Source: Sphaerisporangium sp040683095
Lineage (GTDB): Bacteria; Actinomycetota; Actinomycetes; Streptosporangiales; Streptosporangiaceae
Direction: 5' to 3'
Assembly (NCBI RefSeq): GCF_040683095.1
Contig: NZ_JBFBCI010000008.1
Location: forward strand, 164,228-228,227
Length of the DNA stretch: 64,000 nt
Position numbers and translations under genes: made by a program
Part shown: positions 27,840 to 36,900 of the stretch, piece after piece
Numbering within the stretch: position 1 is the first letter of the stretch
How the letters are laid out: each line of letters starts with the position of its first letter
The notes under the pieces: generated by a model
Seen by the model: only the letters and a program-made list of their open reading frames with translations
The model's database searches: none
Told to the model about the DNA's origin: nothing

Positions 27840-28262
27840 TTAGGCCGAAAGGGGCCTGGAATCTTCCTTGTCGTGACCCGAGAGGACGAACCAAGTGATG
27901 TGGCGTGGGGGGTCTTCGGTGAAGCCCCAGCGGGTGGACAGGACGCGGATCAGGCGGATTCCACGGCCCGACGACGCCAGGTCGTCGTCGGGGTGCTCGG
28001 GAATGCTCGGCATGGTCTCGGCGCCCTCGTCGGTGACCGCGATCCGCGCATCGCCGTTCTCCTCGATCGTCACGGCGACGCCGATCACGGCGGAATCGGT
28101 GTGCAGCAGGGAGTTGGTGGCGGCCTCCGAGAGCAGCAGCACCGCGTCGTCGCGGCGGAGATGACCATCCAGGATCTTGCTCAGCCAGCGCCGGGCCTCG
28201 GCCACGGATGTCTCGGCGGCCGGGAAGGCGGCGGTCTCGGTTCGCGGGGCGGGAGTGCTCAT
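27840..28262 (-). CDS. RsbW/SpoIIAB-like ATP-binding protein
   Basis: A 140-residue GHKL-fold protein. The N-box is LLLSEAATNSLLHT (Glu and Asn present), the G1-like box is VTDEGAE, and the G2-like box is SGRGIRLIRVLS. Actinomycetes carry dozens of such stand-alone kinases or anti-sigma-like proteins; many partner an XRE regulator. ATG 28260-28262 follows AAGGAC. It ends 4 bases before drmA on the same strand, so it appears to be in the drmABC transcript. A regulatory role for DISARM is inferred from this only. Alternatively it is a leftover of a mobile XRE/ATPase module landed here. Confidence 0.85.
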   Translation of the reverse strand: MSTPAPRTETAAFPAAETSVAEARRWLSKILDGHLRRDDAVLLLSEAATNSLLHTDSAVIGVAVTIEENGDARIAVTDEGAETMPSIPEHPDDDLASSGRGIRLIRVLSTRWGFTEDPPRHITWFVLSGHDKEDSRPLSA

Positions 28263-28407
28263 CGCGTCAGGCGTCCTTGGTCAGGGGGTGGCGGAGGACA
28301 GGCCGTACGGCACGCCGGACGGGGCCTGTGGCGAGTGCCGATGTCACCAGCGGGTGACGTGGGATGTACGACGTGGAGGATGACGGGCGGCGAGGCCCCG
28401 GAGCGGC

Positions 28408-28746
28408 TCAGGCGGCCGGTGCGACCGCGGTGTGCGGCCGGGCGTGGCGCACCCACCCCTGCTCGGCGTGGCGCATCTCGGTGAGAAGCTCCTGCGCGGT
28501 GCGCGCCTCCACGACCAGCGGCTCCGGGGTCGGGTACAGGCCCAGGGCGTAGAAGCGGCGGCTCCACGGCCCGTACAGGATCGTCCAGGCCGGCTCCATG
28601 CGGTCGAGCAGTACCGCCGCGGCGCGGTCGGCGAGGTCGGGTTCGCCGCGTTCGACCTCGACGTACGGCTGTCCGAGAGCGTGCCGGCCGACCCGCTTGC
28701 CGCGACCTCGCCTGAACAGGCGCCATGGGCGTCTAAGCTGCACCAT
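28408..28746 (-). CDS. conserved small actinobacterial protein
   Basis: A 112-residue protein with a very basic N-terminus (LRRPWRLFRRGRGKRVGRH) and a conserved centre (WTILYGPWSRRFYALGLYPTPEPLVVEARTAQELL). I recognise this type as a common unnamed companion of XRE regulators and RsbW-like ATPases in actinomycetes. There is no membrane segment and no known catalytic motif. ATG 28744-28746 has GAGG nine bases upstream. It precedes the ATPase gene by 145 bases on the same strand. Function not known. Confidence 0.75.
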   Translation of the reverse strand: MVQLRRPWRLFRRGRGKRVGRHALGQPYVEVERGEPDLADRAAAVLLDRMEPAWTILYGPWSRRFYALGLYPTPEPLVVEARTAQELLTEMRHAEQGWVRHARPHTAVAPAA

Positions 28747-28834
28747 TGGTCAGGACCTCACTTCCTGATCAGGGACCCGCACGGCGCTGCGATCGCCTGC
28801 GGGTCCCGCCATTCCATGGCTACTGGCTGTAGCG

Positions 28835-29673
28835 GTGTCATCGTGGGCGGTGATCGCGGGAGTCGGAAGGCCAACGGCGTGGTCAGGCGTGGTCGGGCCG
28901 AAGACCACGTTCACGACGAGCCCGCTCAAGGGCGAGATCGTGAACGTTGACCTCACCGACCTGGAACCCGTCCCACGCTGGGGCGGCACTCTGCTCAGGC
29001 TCCACTTCCCCGATGGACAGGTGATCGCCGCCATTGAATCCCTGATGGAGCCGTCGGAGGAGAAACGCCGCCGCTGGGTGCGCTACCTGGCCTACCTGCA
29101 CGACACCTACGCGTGTGACGTCCTACTGATCATCACCTGCCGCGATGCCGCCACCGCTCGCTGGGCCCGCGAACCTTATGTGGTGGGCCTGCCCACGTGG
29201 CACGCCCTGACCGTCCGTCCCCTGGTGCTCGCTCCGGACAACATCCCGGCCATCACCGACAGGGATCAAGCGTCGCAGGACGTGCACTTCGCCATCCTGT
29301 CCGCGCTCGTACACGAAAAGTCACCGCAGGTCGATGTGGTACTGGACGTGCTGTCCGACGCGCTCGGCGACATCGACATAGAAGAGGCCGCCGACTTGGC
29401 CGAGTTCACCGAGTCCGGGCTCGGCGAGGGACGCGCACGGGACCTATGGAGGGCGCTGATGGCCACCAAGACCTACCCCTACATCTCCGAACTCCGCGCC
29501 AAAGGCCGGGAAGAGGGTCGTGAGGATCACCCTGTTCGTCCTTGATGCTCGCGGGCTCACCCCTACCGAGGGCCGGCGTGAAGAGATCTTGTCTTGCACC
29601 GATCCCCGACGTACTCCAGATATGGCTCCGGCGGGTAGCTTCCGTTTCCAAGGTGCGCGAACTCTTCGCCTAG
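28835..29673 (+). pseudogene. degenerate Rpn/PD-(D/E)XK-like nuclease family gene, twice frameshifted
   Basis: Frame one (GTG 28835 to TGA 29545) encodes VDLTDLEPV...AAIESLMEPSEEKRRRWVRYLAYLH in separate pieces. It resembles the large actinobacterial family of Rpn-like proteins with an EVQLxxDxxKRxxW core, but lacks their first 50 or so residues. The putative active-site EVQ is replaced (IES). The family's C-terminal part continues in two other frames: LFVLDARGLTPTEGRREEI from about 29526 and WLRRVASVSKVRELFA ending at TAG 29671-29673. Two one-base shifts (near 29520 and 29610) therefore separate the pieces. Truncation plus two shifts point to a decayed gene. Family assignment is by memory of the pattern. 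Confidence 0.65.
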
Positions 29674-29899
29674 TGTGAGCTGGTCGCGACGTCCCAGCAT
29701 GACGTAAAGCCGCCGACGCGACCGATCTGCGGTCTTCGCGGGCTGTCGTGGAGTGGTCCCGGTGCGTGTATCGGAGGGTGGTTCGTTATTTCGCCCAACT
29801 ACCCAACGTGTTGATGTCATCATTGACCGTGATTGCTTGATGAAGGTCGTCGGCGTGGTCACATGTGGCCACGCCGGAGCCACGATCGCAAGGGGTGCC

Positions 29900-31210
29900 A
29901 TGAGCGCAGACCCGATCGACCCGCACGCCTCCCCCTGGCACCTGTTCGGCGCGGTGATGCGTCACTGCCGTGAGAGCAGACCGAACCTGGGGCTCCGCCG
30001 GGCGGCCACGCAGATGTACACCGACTTCTCCAACCTGGCCAAGTGGGAACGCGGCGAACGCGTTCCCCCGCCGGACATGATCACGCGCCTCGATCAGGTC
30101 TACGGGGCACACGGCATCCTGACCGCGCTGTACGACACGCTCGAACGCCTCCACGCCGCCGAGTCGCAACGCTCGAAAGCGGGTACGTATTGTGAAAACT
30201 CCGCATATCGCAACGGAGATGACGACATGGAGCGCCGTGCCGCCCTCCAGTTCCTCGCCGGCTTGGGCACCTTGAGCGCCCTGGGCGTGTCCAGCGAACC
30301 CCTGCGCCAGTTGCTCGACCTTTCCCTCGGCCACGAACACCGCAGCCTCGAAGACTGGGACCGGGCCTGCGCCGACCACCTGCACGCGCTACGTACGCGT
30401 CCCCCGGCTCAGGTCGCGACCGACCTGCTCATCGACCTGTACGCGCTACGCCGCCAACTGGACGCCGCCACTCCCGCCGACGCGATCGAGCTGCAACGGA
30501 GCATGGCGGTGCTCTCCTCCATCCACGCCATTGTCCTGACCTACTTGGACGATCACGGCATGGCCATCCGCTGGTGGCGCACCGCACGGCAGGCCGCCGA
30601 CACCTCCGGTGACCTGACTCTCCGCCTCCTGGTCAGGTGCGAGGAGGCCGGGCACGGCTTGTACGGCCAGCGGTCCCCACAGGCCGTCCTCGAGTTGGTG
30701 CGTCGCGCCCAGCAGCTCACCCGTGAGCCAGACGTCGACCTGATGACCACCGAGGCCAAGGCCCTGTCCATGCTCGGCAGGAACGACCAGGCGCTCGATA
30801 CGTTGCATGCGCTGCAGGCGATCGCTGACAGGGATGTCGTCCCGGACGCGTACGGCTTCTGGACGCCGAATCGCATCTATTTCACCGAAAGCTGGGTGTA
30901 CGCCGCCGCCGGTCAGGACTCGGCGGCCGAAACGGCCCGCGGCAATGTTCTCAAGCACAATCGGAGCTACATCCACCCTGTCAACGCTGACCTCCATCGG
31001 GCGCTGTGCACAGTCGTCCAAGGTGGAATCGATGAAGGGATGCACCAGGCAGCGACGACGATCGACGCGCTCAAGCCCAGCCAGCGAATCCGTCATATCA
31101 ACGAAACCGGACACCTCGTGCTCCGCGCTGTGCCACAGGACCAGCAGGACCGCCCCTCCGTCGCCGAGTTCCGCAAGGTCCTGTCTCTCGAACCCGTCCG
31201 AGGCGCCTGA
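29900..31210 (+). CDS. XRE-family regulator with TPR-like C-terminal domain
   Basis: A 436-residue protein. The N-terminal XRE-type helix-turn-helix is LGLRRAATQMYTDFSNLAKW and is followed by ERGERVPPPD. A linker ends in MERRAALQFLAGLG. The C-terminal two thirds is helical and TPR-like (LDDHGMAIRWWRTARQAADTS, AKALSMLGRNDQALDTLHAL), similar to NsdA-type regulators of Streptomyces. ATG 29900 has AAGGGG four bases upstream; the longer frame upstream is not conserved-looking. It may belong with the ATPase and the small protein encoded on the other side of the broken gene. Targets and signal unknown. Confidence 0.85.
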   Translation: MSADPIDPHASPWHLFGAVMRHCRESRPNLGLRRAATQMYTDFSNLAKWERGERVPPPDMITRLDQVYGAHGILTALYDTLERLHAAESQRSKAGTYCENSAYRNGDDDMERRAALQFLAGLGTLSALGVSSEPLRQLLDLSLGHEHRSLEDWDRACADHLHALRTRPPAQVATDLLIDLYALRRQLDAATPADAIELQRSMAVLSSIHAIVLTYLDDHGMAIRWWRTARQAADTSGDLTLRLLVRCEEAGHGLYGQRSPQAVLELVRRAQQLTREPDVDLMTTEAKALSMLGRNDQALDTLHALQAIADRDVVPDAYGFWTPNRIYFTESWVYAAAGQDSAAETARGNVLKHNRSYIHPVNADLHRALCTVVQGGIDEGMHQAATTIDALKPSQRIRHINETGHLVLRAVPQDQQDRPSVAEFRKVLSLEPVRGA

Positions 31211-31446
31211 GGCAGAGCGGTTGGCAGAGCGGTCCACCTGGCACACCGAGGCCCAGGGTGCCGAGAGGTTGTCATGTCCTGAAATATCCCGCTGCGGCTG
31301 ACTTTCGCGGCTCTTCCCGTATTCCGCTGTGCCTGTGCCCGTAGATATGGACATTCGGGGAGTAATGCCCGTTGTGCTTCGTTTGCTCTAGTACCTGCGT
31401 ATGAATGGTTGCAGAATGTCCGATCTGCGTGAGATTCTAATGCCTT

Positions 31447-33381
31447 GTGGCTACGGGGCAGGCGGCGGAATTGGAGGCCGCCTTATCGCGGGTGATTCGG
31501 CTGGCCGATGAGCACGCCAGAGCGTTGGATCCCCCGATGCGGTGCATAGCGGCCTCCGCCTGGGTGGGCGGGGGAGCACCCGCCTTTTCCAAGGCCCTGA
31601 ACGACCAGCGCACGACCATGCAACAGGCCTTCCAGGAGGCGGCCGAGCAGATCTCGGCCCGTATCCGGCACCTGGGCGGTCAGGCGCCTCAGGTGCCGTC
31701 GTTCTCCACTTCGGTGAGCGTGATGTCGGCCCCGCGCACCGGCTTCTCCGGGATGGACGTCACAGCCATGGAGGGCCTGGTGGCAGACCTGCGAAGGGCC
31801 GCTGAGAAGTTACCGGAGGCGGGCCATCGGCTGTCGGCGGAGCTATCGGCGTTATGCGTGCCCGCGTCCTCGGGCAGCCGAGTCGCCGGTGCCGGGGAGT
31901 GGGCACAAGGACAGGTAGGAGACCTGCGGCGACGCCTGTCGATGATCCAGGAGGAGCACGACCCGGGCCTGACCACCAAGGCCATGGCGGGGTTCGGTCT
32001 GTTCGGGGGGTACGCCCCCGATCCCGGCGGGGTCAGCAAGCTGATCACCGCAGCCGGCAACGGGGACGCGGAGGCGCTCAAGGCTCTGTTGGCTCTCCAG
32101 AACACCGGAAAAGACGCGACGCTGGCCAACCGGCTCAGCGCATGGTGGCACCAACTGGGCAAGCCGGCCCAGGAACGTCTGATCAACCAGTCCCCCCAGT
32201 TGATCGGCAGCCTGAACGGCCTCCCCGCCGCTACACGCGACCAGGCCAACCGGAAGTACCTGACGGCCGAGAAGTCATGGCTCGCTTCGGAACTGGCACG
32301 AGTGAGCGCGTTGCCCGTATTCAACCCGATGTTGGCGGCCGTGAGGAAAGCGAAGATCGAAGAGGTACAACTGAAGATGCGCCAGCTCACCTCTGTCGAA
32401 CAGGCGTTGGCGCGGGGCGGGCAAAACGGTCTCCCGCAGACGTACCTGTTGCAGATAGAGCTGGGCGGCCTGGGTAAGACCGCGATCTCCTTCGGCAACC
32501 CCGACGACGCCGACAACATCGTCGCCTACGTGCCCGGCACCGGCACCAAACTGGAGGGCTCGAAGGGTGACGCCAAGCGCGCCTCCGACATGTGGGCACG
32601 GGCTCACGTCTTCGATCCCGATATGAAGATCGCCTCGATCGCCTGGCTGGGTTATGCAGCTCCGCAGTGGGGGGACGCTGGGCCGTTGCATACCCCTGCC
32701 ACGCTGGACGACGCTCGTGCGGGGGCGCCGTTGCTGGCGAGCTTCGCTGATGGCCTGCATGCTGCTCACCAGGCAGCCTCTGACGCTCGGTTCACCGTGC
32801 TCGGGCACAGCTATGGGTCCACGGTGACCGGCGTGGCCGCTCAAATGCGCCCGAAGTCCTTCGCAGACCAACTGATCTTCGTCGGCAGCCCCGGTGTGGT
32901 TGCCGAGCATGCGAAGGATCTGGGAGTGGATTCGGTCTGGGTAGGCGAGGCCCCCAACGATCCAGTAGGGGATATCGGCTCTCTGGGACCGGTGAACCGG
33001 ATATCTGACCCGCCCGGTGTTTTGTCCGCCCTCGTCTCGGGAGCCATATCCGGCGTTGGCCCCTTCGGCTCTGATCCAAGCCGCAGCAAGTTCGGTGCCA
33101 AGCGCTTCTACGTCCCAGATTCCGGAGACTCTCTTCTGAGTTTTCGAGGCCACTCCAGCTATTGGGGGAAAGATGAAAGGGGGTGGGATCAAAGGTCGAC
33201 ATCCTTGTGGAATATCGGACGCTTGATCACTGGTCAATACGATGAGTTGATCCCGTTCCCAGAACCGTCTCCACGATCCACGCCCTCACCCACTGCTCCG
33301 CCACCAGCGGTGGCACAATCCAAGCTGACAGAGGAGCCGACATCCCAACCGGTACCCTCTCCCCGGCCTGCTGGAGGATAG
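31447..33381 (+). CDS. DUF1023 alpha/beta-hydrolase with WXG-type helical N-terminus
   Basis: A 644-residue protein. The N-terminal 150 residues are helical with a WVGG turn (SAWVGGGAPAFSKAL), reminiscent of type VII secretion (WXG100-like) substrates. The middle is helical. The DUF1023 alpha/beta-hydrolase domain spans about 340-560, with nucleophile elbow GHSYGS (Ser455) and VGSPGVV downstream. A Pro/Ser-rich tail ends the protein. No Sec signal is present. GTG 31447 lacks a Shine-Dalgarno. The next gene, a lipoprotein, starts on the base after this stop. The pair is common in actinobacteria outside defence loci. Substrate and export route are inference. Confidence 0.83.
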   Translation: MATGQAAELEAALSRVIRLADEHARALDPPMRCIAASAWVGGGAPAFSKALNDQRTTMQQAFQEAAEQISARIRHLGGQAPQVPSFSTSVSVMSAPRTGFSGMDVTAMEGLVADLRRAAEKLPEAGHRLSAELSALCVPASSGSRVAGAGEWAQGQVGDLRRRLSMIQEEHDPGLTTKAMAGFGLFGGYAPDPGGVSKLITAAGNGDAEALKALLALQNTGKDATLANRLSAWWHQLGKPAQERLINQSPQLIGSLNGLPAATRDQANRKYLTAEKSWLASELARVSALPVFNPMLAAVRKAKIEEVQLKMRQLTSVEQALARGGQNGLPQTYLLQIELGGLGKTAISFGNPDDADNIVAYVPGTGTKLEGSKGDAKRASDMWARAHVFDPDMKIASIAWLGYAAPQWGDAGPLHTPATLDDARAGAPLLASFADGLHAAHQAASDARFTVLGHSYGSTVTGVAAQMRPKSFADQLIFVGSPGVVAEHAKDLGVDSVWVGEAPNDPVGDIGSLGPVNRISDPPGVLSALVSGAISGVGPFGSDPSRSKFGAKRFYVPDSGDSLLSFRGHSSYWGKDERGWDQRSTSLWNIGRLITGQYDELIPFPEPSPRSTPSPTAPPPAVAQSKLTEEPTSQPVPSPRPAGG

Positions 33382-33879
33382 ATGCCGCGTCTCCTCGCAA
33401 TGATGGTTATTGTCGCTACCTTGGTCGTCGGCTGTGGTCATGCAGGAGGCGCCGTGGAGGAAACCAGCATGACCGAAGCTCAGGCACTTGCTCGCGTCGA
33501 GCAACTTATCAATGGGACGGTTGCGGCGCTTGACCCAAAACCTCGCCTGGAGGCCGTTCCCACCAGTCTGGATAACAGTGAATGTGGCGCTCAAGTCGGA
33601 GATTCCAAGGGTGGCGTCACAGTCGGTCGCGAATATTATCTTCGCGACATTCCTAAAGAACAGATAGACTCAGTGGCGCGACAGGTGAAGCAATACTGGA
33701 GCGGGCAAGGATACCTCATTGAGGGGGTCTCTAAGACCGGCAGAAGCATCACGGCCCGTTCTGTTCCGGACGACTTCCTGTTGGCATTTGGTCCCGCAGG
33801 CGACGACGGCTTAGTCATGGGAGCGTCGTCAACGTGCGCACGGCCAAGCGGTACCTCCGAACCTTCCTCGGGTATCTGA
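33382..33879 (+). CDS. putative lipoprotein paired with the DUF1023 hydrolase
   Basis: A 165-residue protein with a short lipoprotein signal: hydrophobic LLAMMVIVATLVV, then lipobox VVGC with Cys18. The mature protein is small and polar with two further cysteines (SECGAQV and SSTCARP) that could form a disulfide. Its ATG follows the hydrolase TAG directly, with GGAGG inside the hydrolase end. Its base composition is lower in GC than the surroundings, as is the adjacent end of drmMI. It may anchor or inhibit the upstream hydrolase; no family was recognised. Confidence 0.78.
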   Translation: MPRLLAMMVIVATLVVGCGHAGGAVEETSMTEAQALARVEQLINGTVAALDPKPRLEAVPTSLDNSECGAQVGDSKGGVTVGREYYLRDIPKEQIDSVARQVKQYWSGQGYLIEGVSKTGRSITARSVPDDFLLAFGPAGDDGLVMGASSTCARPSGTSEPSSGI

Positions 33880-33932
33880 CGTCACACGCCTGTGCAGGGT
33901 CAAGTCTCAAAGAGCAGAGCAAGAGCAAAGAT

Positions 33933-36900
33933 TCAGAAGAGGGTGTTCGGTGGTTGAAACAGGGCTCCGTCGAATGAATCGGTTGTGGCCTGGGCGGATG
34001 CGGGCTGGGTGGCGGCAGGCTTGACTCGCTTGCCCTTGGTGGACTTCCTGCCCGAGTGCAGGCCGGCTTTATCCTCCTGCTCATAGCGGTAGAAGTTCAG
34101 CGCTAGGAGCTTGTCCAGCACATCAAGGCGCGCCTGCGGGCCGATTGACCAGCGAACCCCTTGGCCGTGGTCATAGAAGCCGTGAGCGAGGTCGATCTCT
34201 GACCAGGCGGGCAGCGCCGAACTCGCCTTCTTGGCCTCGTACTCTCTGGTGGCGGGCTCACGCTCCTCGTCCAGCGTGTACGCCTCCCGCACCGCCTCGT
34301 CGATCTCAACATGCAGTTCCCGCATCCGCTGGATCTCCGAATCCTGCTCGGCTGGGTCATGTACAAAGTTGTACAGATCCGTCAGCCCAAGCTGCCGATC
34401 CAACATCAGTCGGCTCCGGAACTGGTGCAGTTCCTCCCCGACTTTCTCCATCTGCTCCGTCAGCTTTGGCCGTGGAAATGTCTCATAAACGTCCGACGGC
34501 GAGTAGTTTAGACGAGTCTCAAGAGTCGAACTCCTGAAAAACGTCCATGCCTGGTGTGTCGCAGAGGTCAATAGGCACAGCGCAGCGGGCCTCGAATCGG
34601 CTACTATGGCTAACTTGTGAGCAAAAATCTGCCCCGTTTTGACTAGCATTGGAGTCAGATACTTGCTCACCAAGACAATAGCGATTACTCGATCAAGCCC
34701 TATGGTGGCTCTGCGTAAAGCTGGACGTTTGTCTGCGTACTGCCAATACCGTTGCGGTAATGGCTTTCGTAGGACGAAGCTGTCGTCGCTGTTCCTTCGC
34801 TGGCGCTCGGGCTTCACCTGCTGTTCGACTATCTCGAAGCAATCTGGGAAGCTTGCAGCTTCATCCTCGCCCATATCATTGAAGTCGATAACCCAGCGGC
34901 TTGCGGAGCAATCTGGGCTAGAGTTTAGATCTTCACCGTTAAGATAGGGGTAGATGACTTTTTTGTTGCGTGGGTCCTTGTCGATCAGATGACGAGCTGC
35001 CACGGGGGTCAGCAGAAAACCCTTGCCTAGTACGTAGCATCCAATAAATGAACGGTCCGCGTTATCAGCGAGGCGTCGTGGATTGCCACTCATTCTAGAG
35101 CGTGCATCGAGAGATGGAGTGATCTCTTCAACCTGGATACCGTCGAGTACGCGTCGTTCTGTCGACCCTGGCCGGCCACTCCATAGCAAGGAAACCTCAA
35201 GTGTTGCTGTTCCGGACCATGGCTGTGACTTTACGGCTCGGTAGACTGACCAGCCTTTCTTGTACAGTTGATCCAGGCCGACCTCTCTGGTGTCTCCCTG
35301 GGCGATCGTGTTGGTGGCAATGATGCCGACTCTCCCCTTAAACGCAACAGTATGACCGCGGAGAAGGAAGTATGAGCAGAGGTCGGCGTGGCCTGCCTTA
35401 TCGTTGGCGATGCGCTGCTTGAGGTATTCACGTAAGTCGGTGCCGAGGGCGCCGCTGATGCGTTTCCCGCCGATGAAGGGTGGGTTGCCCATCACCGCGT
35501 CGAAGCCGCCGCGACGCATGACCTCTGGGAACTCCAGGGGCCAGTGCAGAGGCCGGATCGGCTCGGGGCGGGAGGTGCCCTTGAGCCAGCCGTCGATGGT
35601 CGTGCGGGCTGTCTGCTCTGCGGTGGCGTCGCCGTTCAGTGCCGTCATGACCTCGTCTGCGATGGAGGTGAGGCGGGTGTCGAAGGCGTCTTCGCTCTTC
35701 CCTGCGGTCGAGAGGGCGGCGCCGGCGACCGCGTCGGCGGCGAGCCGGAGGCGGGTGGTGAGGTTGTCGGCGCGGGTGAGGAGAGCGGCCTTCTCCTCGG
35801 CCTCGCGGGGGTCGTTGACCGTCGTGGCCTCGATGCGTTCGCGCAGCTCGGTGACCTCGGTGAGGATGGAGGTGGCAAGCTCGTCGATCTGCCCGGCGAG
35901 CCGGTTGTTCAGGGTCCGGCCGCGCTCGGGGTCGAGGTGGAAGGCCACGACCTGGGACTCGGAGATCAGGCCGACCAGCGAGTCTCCGCAGCGCAGGGCG
36001 TGGTCCAGGAAGCCGAACGGCTTGTCCTTGGCCAGGGTGACCAGCCACAGCGAGAGCTTGGCCAGTTCGACGGCCATGTCGTCGCGGTCGACGCCGTAGA
36101 GGCAGCGGGCGGCGACCAGCCGCAGGGCGTGGAGGTGGAGCGAGTCGCGGTCGTAGTCGGAGCCGACCGTCGCCTCGACCTCACACGGCAGGCCGTCCCG
36201 TTCCCAGGCATCCAGGACGCGGTCGGCGAGGTAGCGGCAGGCGGAGACCAGGAACGCGCCAGAGCCCATGGCCGGGTCGACGACCTTGAGTTTGAGCAGT
36301 TCATCCCACGACTTGGCCTGCCAGACCCCGGGCTCCGCGCCGTCCGCCGGGCCGGGGGAGTAGACCAGCGGCGCGAGGGTGTGCTCGACGACCTCCTCGG
36401 CGAGCGGTCGCGGGGTGTAGTGGGTACCGGTGGCCCGGCGGTCGCCGACCTGGGTGAACAGCACCGAGCCCGTCGGGAAGACGGTGGGGATGTCGCGCAG
36501 GTCGCGGCGGAGCAGGCCGAGGAACGGGCGGACGCGCGCCGCCAGGTCGGCGTTGTTGTCGCAGGCCGAGTCCAGGTCGCCGATCTCGCTGGTCGTGGGC
36601 TGGTACGCGAACGCCTTGCGCAGCTGGGCCTGGCTCGCTCCGGAGACCTTCTTCAGCCACGCCGTGAACGAGTCCTGGCCCTTGGCATGCTCGGCTTCGA
36701 GGAGGCTGAGGGGGATTTCCGGTTCCAGCCCGCCGATCAGCCCGACGTACGGCTCGTCGACCTTCTTGCAGGAGTACTCCAGCAGACCTTCGTACACGTG
36801 CCCGATCTGCTCGACACCGAGACCCTTGTACGAGAGCCGCTCAGGGGTCCTGCCGCGCTGCTTGAGCAGCAGGAGCGCGTCCAGGATCCGGTGGCTCACC

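Noticed and set aside
28835..29673. Transposase or insertion sequence for the broken gene between the DISARM halves
   Set aside because: No terminal inverted repeats, target duplication or DDE motif seen; the pattern fits the Rpn-like hypothetical family instead.
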